A stretch of DNA of 64,000 nt, from assembly GCA_038373885.1 (NCBI GenBank), contig JAWZYV010000729.1:1-64000 (forward strand), read 5' to 3'. The notes below the pieces were generated by a model. It ran no database searches. It was not told where the DNA came from and saw nothing but the letters and a program-made list of their open reading frames with translations. A program made the position numbers and the translations under genes. The stretch comes from Cheiracanthium punctorium. Taxonomy: Eukaryota > Arthropoda > Arachnida > Araneae > Cheiracanthiidae. This document shows positions 55,611-64,000 of this stretch, piece after piece (positions within the stretch are counted from its first letter, which is position 1; each line of letters begins with the position of its first letter).

Positions 55611-56670
55611 TAATCCTACTGTATAGTTACGCTGATCCCTGACTGGCTCTCTAACAGTTCCGGGCAACTTGCCCCAAGATAAAACTTTTACCGCCAGTAT
55701 CAGTCCAAGAAGATTAAAAAGCACAAAAAGCGTAATAACATCTACACTTTTTGTACGATCCGCTTGAAAATTTTCATAAATATGTATAAAAATATAGAAA
55801 ACAAACTGTACTTCTTTAAAAATCTGAAAAGTTTTCTAGTTTTTCATCGTTTTGCTATTTTCTGCTCAATTTTATTTCCGAAAGTGTAAAAAAAAAGGTG
55901 AATCATTTGCATGACAAAATTAGGCTCTGCAAAGTGACAATGATGTCATATTTGAAGTCATGGTCATCAGACTTTGAAGGGAAAGTTGCGATTTCAGTTC
56001 GTTTTAAACAATTTTTCCAGATAACATAGTTTATTTATTTATTTATTTTTATTATTATGCATGCTACCTGCATGAAGCATTGATATAAGAGGGTCTGTCT
56101 ACACAAAACGAAATCGTTCGAATGCGAAAAGTTTCCGCTCGTTTCCAGAAGATCATGAAATTCGATTTGGGCAAATAATAAAAATTGAATATGAAGTTAT
56201 TTATTTTAGGTGGACGAAGATAAAATATATTGAGTGTTGACATATTTTCGTCAAATGTTTTTTCTAGCGCCCGTTGTAATTGCCTCCACAACGGGCTTTG
56301 GCTTCTAGTAAAATAAATAACAGCAGTTCGACAGCTTAAAAATTAATATGTTATTGCAAAAAATGGCAATTTTAGGGAATCAACAATTTTGGCATTGTTT
56401 TTAAACCATAATGCTTTATTTTTAAATTTAAGGTTCCGCCTTATACAAGTATCCCTAATTCGTGATGAAAGAAAAAATAAAATCAGGATTTTTTTTATAT
56501 AATGTGTTTGGAAGATGAAAAACAAAAAAGCACTGTGACTGAAAAGATTTTAGTATCAAAACTTTAGAGTGTTCAGTTGACATTACGTGCAATACTGCTT
56601 GTTCTAATTTCCTCTTTTACAAACATTTTTCTTGAGATATTTCAATTTAATATCAAAATATGAATATAAC
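55611..56670. other. No gene recognised
   Basis: AT-rich spacer with a (TTTA)n stretch near 56033. No supported exon or transposon end. Confidence 0.35.
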
Positions 56671-56678
56671 CCTTGAAG

Positions 56679-56810
56679 CAGGGACGTACCTAGAAAAAAA
56701 TTTCGGAGAGGGTCCAAACGGTGAAAAAGGCAGAATTTTCCACAAAAAGACTTCATCATTCTTATTTTGTTAACAAAAACTGAAATTTCGCCACCCTGGG
56801 TACGTCCTTG
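56679..56810. mobile_element. hAT-type MITE, 132 bp, perfect 8-bp target duplication
   Basis: Left end CAGGGACGTACCT, inverted right end CAAGGACGTACCC. CCTTGAAG flanks both sides exactly (56671-56678 and 56811-56818). Confidence 0.87.
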
Positions 56811-57219
56811 CCTTGAAGCACCTATTTTTGTTGAACACAAAATCATCGTCCAAAACTGTCGACAGAATAATCATTTTTTAAATATTTTTAATACAGATAA
56901 TACAAATTTTGTTGTATTCAAAAAGAAATTTCATGTCACTAACGTAATTTTGTTTAAAAAAAGCAACACTCTATATCGGTAGTAACTGATAACGTTCTGT
57001 GTATAGTCTAATTTCTATTGTTTTTGTTGTGTCAAATCACACACGATCTCAGTAAATTTACACTGTATGTTCACCATTTATCTAGTTTAAAAGTTAGATC
57101 TAAATCTACCAGTAATAAGTATCATTGTGTTTATTAAAGAACTAACGACTGATTTTTTTTTATGTGAAAAAGAAATATAGAGAAATTAATACGTCGTAGA
57201 TGCTTTTTCTTGCAAATCC

Positions 57220-57312
57220 ATTCTGATTAAAATAAAGTATTGTATTCATTCTGATCAAAATAGAGTAGTGTATTTATCCATTCTGATTAAAATATAGTAG
57301 TGTATTTAATAT
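57220..57312 (+). repeat. 28-32-bp minisatellite, three copies
   Basis: ATTCTGAT(T/C)AAAATA recurs at 57220, 57248 and 57280, each followed by AGTA.TGTATT. Confidence 0.75.
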
Positions 57313-58040
57313 TGTGTTTCGAGTGTCTAGAAACGGTAAAAATTTAATAATCTCGGGTATCGCTTATATAGTGTTAAAAATTAATAAAAGTGTTACATAC
57401 ACCCTTTTCGTAAACTTTCCCAACTACTTTGTACTAGATGCTTATCATTTATTTAATAGCTAAGTATTTAAAAAATACTTCAGTATTATTAACACAGTTA
57501 GGGGAGAGAAAAAAACACAAAAAAACAGATTCTTACTTACAGGAAATCAGACTTAATTCCTCTAATACCACCAAACCGAGAACAAAATCATTGTTTCAGC
57601 ATGATGCAGGCAACTTAGTCGTCTGGACGAGACGAGTGTTAATGCCTTTTTAGTGGACTCTATTGATTGGCCAAAGGGTGGTCAAGCACAGTACGTTACC
57701 TTAGAGACCGGACGGATGTTTCAGTTTCAAATCACGCACGAACTGCTCACCACAGGGGAAAAAAAAAAAAGACTTTTATTAAACAATCCTTGGAAGTTGT
57801 TTGACTTAGCTTGGCCCATGATTAAGTAACTTTTTATGATTACTTGCTTATTCAGAAAATTCGAGAAAATATTAATATATTGTTGTCACGCAATCGAAGG
57901 GACTGCCATCATAAACAGTTGCTCTGTAATAATTTGAATATGCGCGTCTTAAGCCTTGACATAGCACACACGTGTGTTTGTTTGTTTGTTTTTTCTGGAA
58001 CAGAATTACCAATTTATTGTTTAATGCGGAAAGCGTGCCA

Positions 58041-58421
58041 TTGTGGACTACACAAGGAGGTTCAACTACTAGAGACGCCCGTGTTCCCTGTTTTTGAAGC
58101 CAAAAACCACGCCCCCTCATCCACCCAAAGCATTGGATATCGTCATTGGAAAACATGTAAATTTATATATTTGAAATTACACAATAAAAAACAAGTTAAT
58201 ACGTGTAAACAACCTTCCATAAACGTAAAATGGATAAACAAATTGGTTAGTAACTCTTAAATTATTTTTATTAACAATTTCCGGAACTCGTTTTTCCATG
58301 CATCTCTATGCGTTCTTCAATCATTTTGGGAGATGAGGGGGCGTGGCACTGGCTTCACTTTCCTAGCACTGCGTAGCGCAGCATTGGCAACTCCATTAGT
58401 TAAACCTCCTTGGGACTACAG
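58041..58421. mobile_element. MITE-like element with about 90-bp inverted arms
   Basis: Left arm 58041-58133 and right arm 58328-58421 mirror each other: AAGGAGGTT(C/T)AACTA and, further in, GCCACGCCCCCTCATC on the pairing strands. A clear target duplication was not found. Overlapping open frames are artefacts of the repeat. Confidence 0.55.
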
Positions 58422-58449
58422 TATCGCATTATTTTGAAAATGTTGGGAA

Positions 58450-58545
58450 AAATCGCAGTGACTTCAAAATGTCACACAGTCACAGTGACAGTTTTGTCAA
58501 ATATATGACTCTGGCGTCATTTAAACGTCAAATGGCGACATACCT
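58450..58545. repeat. Second GTGAC/GTCA motif cluster
   Basis: CAGTGAC, GTCACACAGTCACAGTGACAG, then three GTCA words within 95 bp. The motif cluster resembles that at 18273-18405 but the two do not align as one repeat. Confidence 0.4.
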
Positions 58546-58630
58546 GCGTCTATCGCTTTTGTCTACACTGCGACATAGCCAAAGCGTTCCGTCTGAGATG
58601 GGCACTTTTGTATTTTAGCTCATATAGGGT

Positions 58631-58854
58631 GGAATTCTCCCCCGGTGGTTTCCGAAATCGTCGGTTGTTAGCTGTATACTGGGCAGAACCAGTTGTTAGG
58701 TTAGCGACTGCGCTAACGATTCCGGAGACCATCGAGAGGGCTTTTAGCCAATCACAAGAACCCCTTGATGCTCCTCCTTAAAACTCCACCTCAAGTGACC
58801 TCAAGGCGGGACGAAGTTAACGACTGCGAAAAATTAGCCACGAGGGGAGAATCC
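58631..58854. mobile_element. Hairpin element with long target duplication
   Basis: Ends GGAATTCTCCCCC and, inverted, GGATTCTCCCCTCG. It is flanked by AGCTCATATAGGG (58617-58629) and AGCTCATAGATATAGGG (58855-58871), a probable duplication with a 4-base difference. The left half folds on itself: GGTTTCCGAAATCGT pairs with ACGATTCCGGAGACC. More GC-rich than its surroundings. The class is unknown. Confidence 0.45.
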
Positions 58855-58899
58855 AGCTCATAGATATAGGGCCGTAATCACATAGCGTAACGTCGGGGT

Positions 58900-61612
58900 T
58901 TTCTTTCAACGTTGTTTAGAAAACCGTTAATTTAAAACATTCCCCCCCTAAAATCTGAAGAATTTTTTTTTTTTAATTGTTACTGTTGAATTGCATTGAA
59001 AATTTTAGATATTGTATGTTTCAAGATATTCAGCCGAGATTGTGACTATTTAAAGCAACAGAGTTCTCACGGTCACGGTCACAAGAAAAAAGTTCTGTAT
59101 TTTCGAATGACAATAACCACTTTTTTTTCTGCGTAGATTGATTAGCGAGTTGAAAAACAATTAATTTCTTTAAAATGAAGTACATAAGGCGAAAATTGAC
59201 GTCATAAATTATTTGAAAAGAACAACATAGTAAAAGGCTCAATTACATGACAAGAGAGGAACGGAACAACAACAACAATTTTTTTTTTTTAAATTAGAGC
59301 TAGAATTTTTTAATGTACCCATCAATTCGCAGACGACTACGCTAACTGTCTATCCCCGCGAGGAAGAACGCATTCAGTGATCTTGGCAAGAACCTCTGGC
59401 ATTCTTCTTTCTTTACGAGAACCACAACGTTATTTGACTTTAAGCATTGAGGTGGAGTATTATTGCAATGCCTTTTATTGTTACTTAATATTGCCTTTTA
59501 GGGGGAAAAGTAAGCTCCTCTTGTATGTGTGTGGTTTAATTTTTTTAAGTAAAAATTTTTAATGCTGAAAAAAAAATCCATTTATTTTTTAAATCGTTTA
59601 CAGTGACAACTCGATTACAAAATTGAAATAGCCTGCTTACAGTTAGTTCACTTGCACATGGAGAACAGTGTTACTTGTTTGTTATGTCACTCAGCTAGAG
59701 CATTATATGTTTTTGAATGCTTAATTTATGAGACAAGTCTTTTACGATAAATGTTTGGAACCGACATTCATGTATTGGATGTTACTATGTAATTTTAAGC
59801 TGCTTAGCATATTGTCATAATATAGATTACTACTACTTATGCAGCATTGATAAATAATTAAAAGGAGTTTTATTTTTAGTCATTCTAATGTCACCAAACG
59901 GTTTAATCATTAAAAAAAAGTCACTTTCATATCAAGAAAAAATGTCTGTTACTCGTTGCTTCTAAAACTGAATTATTTTGAAATCTCTCTTTATTCAACA
60001 ATTATTATGAATAGTATTGCTTTAAGATTTTGATAAATAAGAAAAAATGTGGTCTTTATAAAATACCTGTGAATGAAATGCTACCAAAATTTGTCTGCAT
60101 CCAAATTATTCAAGACCAGTTCCTGGTCTGTGTCAATTTTAGTGGTATTTCCTTTTATACGAAATATTTACTATCGGTGCACTTAAGGTTATGCGATTGC
60201 AAAATCGTTTACCCTTTTTGTTATCTTTGGGTGTCGACCACTGCGACTAATCTTTCCACAGCTTGACAGAGGGGTTAATTGTTTTTTTGATTGACCTTGT
60301 GCAAATTTAACTAATAAAGCAATTTTGCATAGGGGTTTTCCACCAGCTCTGAGCGCAAACATTTACGAAATTGTCTCTCTGTGAGAACTTTTCCTCGGGG
60401 CATTTGAGAACTTACTTTTATTTTCACTTTTCTAAGAATAGCATGTGACGACACGACAAAATATTTTTAATAAAACCATCTAGGAAAATGAGAAAATGTC
60501 ATTAGCAATTTAATACGAATGTGAAAACTAATTTATTAAATTTTCATTCTTAAATCACAGGTTATCGTCTGACGGATTTCAGGGGAAAATGAAGAAAATA
60601 ACAATCCCTCTAATGGCTTTATTAATTTATTCGTTGTCATAAAATGAATTTATTAGGGTAAAAAATACCAAAATATAGAAATTGAGTAGGTAATTTTGTT
60701 CAGATTTCACATAATGTTCTTTTAAGTGTGTATTTTCTCATTTAAATTATTTGTTCCAATTTATTTACCAGTCATATTCATTTAGAAGTCTTTTTATAAA
60801 TATTTATTTTTATTTTATTTATATAAAACTAATTATAATTTTTAAAAAATTGAAAATTTTATGAATTAGTAATTATGTACAGGAGTGTGTAGCTGATTTA
60901 ACGCATTGTTAAATGGTGAGGGAAACATACTAGCAGTTTATTTGAAAATTCCACATAGTTGGGCGAACAACAATCAAGCGTGTGTTAAAAATACCTTCTT
61001 CCTCCAGTACAGTTATTAAGCTAATGTAAAATTATTTGTAAGTTTTTGGAAATTAGAAAATTCGCATTCAAACAATTTAAATAAGAAATCTGGAATTAGC
61101 TGTAAATTTAAAAAAAAATCCTTTAGTACTGAATTGAATATTTTTGTAATACTATAAGCGAAAATACGACGCTTTCACGATTGTTTTGAGAAGCCTATTT
61201 TTGATTGTTGTTTTCGAATTCTTTGTTGTTGTACGCTGAGAAGCAGCTGTGAGTTTTCCCTGAGAAATTCTACTGAAGAGCAATTCCATATGAACATGGA
61301 CATGACCATAAAAAAATATCTTTATTTTTTAATAAATTGTGTGAGAAATTATCCTGAATTGTATTGGTGTGTTGGCAACAGTTTATTTTGAGTAAAAGTT
61401 TCTTTCTGTTAGAATGGAAACATTTCAAAGTAAGACATCAGAAAGTGGAACATTTACGTTGTCGCATGAGTTACCATACACTTAGTATATTTTAACTCAA
61501 TAACCAATTTTATATGCAAAACTAAATGATGCTTTGTGATAAGAAACGTACATACGAACTCTCATAAAGATAATTTAAGAAGTAGAATTTTAGCAGAAAC
61601 ACAACGGGGAAG
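58900..61612. other. No gene recognised
   Basis: AT-rich sequence without supported exons. Stretches near 61200-61280 resemble 31590-31650 (GCTGAGAAGCAGCTGTGAG / GCTAAGTAGCAGCTGAGAG), so an uncharacterised dispersed repeat may be present. Confidence 0.3.
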
Positions 61613-61620
61613 TATGAGCA

Positions 61621-61744
61621 TAGGGATGGACGCGAGACGACTTTTTGCGAGACGAGACAGAGATTTACAGCTTTTTTGCGAGACGAGACAAAGCTTTTCG
61701 GCTATTTTGCGAGACGCCGATTTTTCGTCTCGCGTCCATCCCTA
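61621..61744. mobile_element. TAGGGATGG MITE, copy 3, internally deleted (124 bp)
   Basis: Same ends as copies 1 and 2. TATGAGCA flanks both sides exactly (61613-61620 and 61745-61752). It lacks about 50 internal bases present in the others. The gap falls between two GCGAGACGAGACA repeats, so it fits loss by recombination or slippage between them. Confidence 0.88.
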
Positions 61745-61752
61745 TATGAGCA

Positions 61753-62929
61753 GAAAAGTCCATGTCTTTTTTGTAGCATAAGTTACCAAGCAATTTTAAT
61801 TAATAATTAAAAAAAAATTAATTAGTTATAAGATTTTTAATGAGTTATTGAAAAAAAAGAAAACAATTTCTAATCAGCATGAATTTTGTTGAAAGAAAAT
61901 AACTGCAATTTTTATTATTATGCCAGTTTAAAAATGCGACTTTTAAATAAATATATCACGAGTTACTGTGAAATCACCCTGAAATTTAGCCTGTGGAAGG
62001 ATTCTATTGTGTGAGAAATGCAAAACTTGAGAAAGCTTCTGTGTTGCTCTGACTGATTTAAAACGTGTTATTGCTTATTAATTGCAAATTGTTGCGACTG
62101 AACACTGCTTGCGTCGGCCTTCTCGGAACAATAAAATTTTTTCTCCGTCCTATCAACTGGGCTATTTACTAGAACTTTCCATATATCATGGACTTTAAAG
62201 TTACGAACCCGGAAACTAAGCAGAGTGTTCTGCAGCAATAATTAAACTTTTATATAAAATGTTTTACGTAGCGTGACTTTGAGTTGCAGCCTGAACATTG
62301 CATGTCAAACCAAACTGATGTTAGATTTTTCCCAGCACGCAATTTAAAGCAGCAGATACGAGAAAAACATATTTCTAAAACAGTTTCAAACTTAAATTCA
62401 TTTATGATTAAAGTTTGTGTTGCAGAAGTACGCGAAAAAAACAAGAAATTACCTGAAACTATAAAGTTGTAAATGTTTAAAATACAACAATTTATATAAA
62501 AAAGACACTTTTTAAAAATTTATAATCGAATTCTTCTTTTCTTGTTAATATTATTTTCAGTGGAGCGCATTTCAGAGAACGCTTTATCTATAAACAAAAA
62601 AATCCAAACGAAACAATTAACTTTTGTTACAGAATTAGAAATTGGAATTTGTTAGAACTCTTTTTTCCATTAGTCGAGTTTAAACGAAGACTATTAATAT
62701 GCTTATATGAATATTCCTTTTGTCTTTTCATACATATATAATATGTATTTTGTATTTCTGTTTTTCTTATGCAAACACGTAGATCGGACTTGCATGTTTT
62801 ATTTGAGGGACCCACTTGTAAGTCCTATAACATGTAATACAACGTTGTTATAATTAAATTTCTTTTAAACAGCATCCTGCAGCCAAAATGGGAGAGCGGA
62901 TTTCAACCGTCTTTGGTATATGGACTATA
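61753..62929. other. No gene recognised
   Basis: AT-rich spacer. Short open frames near 62250-62470 lie on both strands and have no recognisable domain. Confidence 0.35.
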
Positions 62930-63112
62930 TACAGACGCACTTAGGTGCATTGAAGATTTTTGTAATCTATAAAGCATTTATAGTTCTTCAAGGGCACTCA
63001 AAAGAATTTCAATGCAGTGTAGGGACATTCATCCCTTTTCAAGCATAATACAATAAGCACATTTTTAGAAGTTCTTTTACAGGGTTTCGCAAAATCAAAT
63101 TAATAGTGATAT

Positions 63113-63288
63113 CAGGCGCGTAGCCAGGGGGGGGGGGATATCGGGATATACCCCCCCCCGAAATTTTTTGGATCAGTGATAAAATTCCGTCTATTTATAC
63201 ATACATAAGTTCATATCCCCCCTCCCCCGAAAAATTTTCCACTCGCATATCCCCCCCCCCCCGAAAAATTTTCCTGGCTACGCGCCTG
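63113..63288. mobile_element. hAT-type MITE, 176 bp, perfect 8-bp target duplication
   Basis: Left end CAGGCGCGTAGCCAGG and the inverted right end are identical over that length. AGTGATAT flanks both sides exactly (63105-63112 and 63289-63296). G-runs and C-runs of 8-12 bases lie inside, with the repeated word CCGAAAAATTTTCC. Confidence 0.9.
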
Positions 63289-63329
63289 AGTGATATACAG
63301 CTTTTCTTTTTTAAGACTACCTCTAAAAT

Positions 63330-63490
63330 CTTACCGAAGGTCGCGGGTTTTATCCCACCCCGTGGCTGTCAATCTAACGATCTAAAGTTTTGGGCGATTT
63401 TCTTCATATGCAATGTGGAGTTTTCTCCATATGTCCATATGTAATGTGCGTCAAAAACCCTTAGAAAGGTCCTGCGCCTAAGGAATATCT
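63330..63490 (+). repeat. Diverged SINE-like fragment
   Basis: GGTCGCGGGTTTTATCCCA looks like a decayed B-box region. Downstream words (TCTAACGATCTAAAGTTTT, ACCCTTAGAAAGGTCCTGCGCC) follow the order of the SINE at 17558-17782 (CCTAACCGTTCGGAGTTT, CCCCTTAGAAAGACTCCC). Confidence 0.45.
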
Positions 63491-63600
63491 CTTTAGTAGA
63501 TAGCCTTCATGTCGCTTTGTCCTACCTACTAAACTTAAATCTCGCCATCTTTAAGTACAATACATCGCCAAATTGGCGCAAAAACATTGGAACGCGTCGT

Positions 63601-64000
63601 ATAATCAGTGTGTTTGTCATGATTTATCTTTCTTGTGATTAATAATATCTATATTCTTTTTGTTTTACCCTTAAGTGTTTTTATTATTATTTGTATACAA
63701 TAAAAATTAACTCTTAAAAATACTTTTAAGGAATACTGACTTTTTGAACTACGCTGTACAATGATTTAATTAAAAGAGTGTAAAGTGAATACAAATATTT
63801 TACTTTTTCTGCGATAAAAAGTAAGGTTTTCAGTATATTTTACTCTCTAGTGTGTTGAAAGCAGTTGTCGAGCATCTTGAATGTAAGATCTTTTAAATGT
63901 AGAATGTATCTCATAACATTATTATATTCAACAGAGTAAGCAAGTCTGAATCGTAAAACTTTTTTCCATAATTAGAAAGAAAAAGAAAGAAACAGTTTTA
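63601..64000. other. No gene recognised
   Basis: AT-rich sequence to the window edge. No supported feature. Confidence 0.35.

Larger units (their letters stand above)
62930..63600 (+). repeat. Scattered fragments of the 173-bp-monomer family
   Basis: TTATAGTTCTTCAAGGGCAC, CACTCAAAAGAATTTCAAT and GGGACATTCATCCCTTTTCAAG align with 9520-9610 of copy I. Further on, ATCTCGCCATC and CATCGCCAAATTGGCGCAAAAA resemble the GGCGA array. A hAT-type MITE (63113-63288) and a SINE-like stretch interrupt them. Confidence 0.45.

Noticed and set aside
57844..58260. 138-codon open frame and its antisense partner
   Set aside because: They overlap the left arm of a MITE-like inverted repeat and show no protein family.

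Overview
The window looks like nuclear DNA from an arthropod. A chelicerate, perhaps a spider, is my best guess, but this is inference. The DNA is very AT-rich, genes are sparse and split by introns of several kb, there are no bacterial-style gene clusters, and DNA transposons and their short non-autonomous derivatives (MITEs) are very dense. Only two host genes can be supported, plus one intact transposase.

Layout. 1-13 kb: minisatellites, a pogo/Tigger-like MITE, a complete Tc1-like transposon (4951-6455, intact 342-residue DD34E transposase on the minus strand), a 2.2 kb element built of 173-bp monomers (8441-10607) and a 324-bp tandem duplication (11663-12312). 13-19 kb: a Russian doll of insertions. 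A hAT-like element (13356-18793) encloses a second 173-bp-monomer element in inverse orientation. That element encloses a TIR element with subterminal repeats, which encloses a Helitron-like element, which encloses a tRNA-derived SINE with a perfect 14-bp target duplication. 20-33 kb: piggyBac-like TTAA MITEs, one inserted in a diverged 173-bp array, several fold-back repeats, a second Helitron-like element and hAT-type MITEs with 8-bp duplications.

34-44.6 kb holds a TNFAIP8-family gene on the plus strand. Its coding exons are 37587-37786 and 41193-41558. A candidate 5' exon at 34214-34243 ends in A and would create the start codon across the splice junction. The 3 kb after the stop codon is nearly transposon-free and is probably a long 3' UTR. 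48.2-49.15 kb holds an NME5-like gene (nucleoside diphosphate kinase domain plus DPY-30 motif) on the minus strand, tail-to-tail with the TNFAIP8 gene. Its coding region is intronless and GC-rich, and the position of the catalytic histidine is a tyrosine.

49-64 kb returns to repeats: more hAT-type MITEs, a minus-strand Helitron-like element, a Tigger-like MITE inside a 173-bp-family copy, two long-TIR fold-back elements and a third copy of a TAGGGATGG MITE. The two host genes have no evident functional link. Most recognisable structure in the window is transposon biology, much of it datable by nesting and by target-site duplications. All calls come from reading the sequence by eye; no database search was run.
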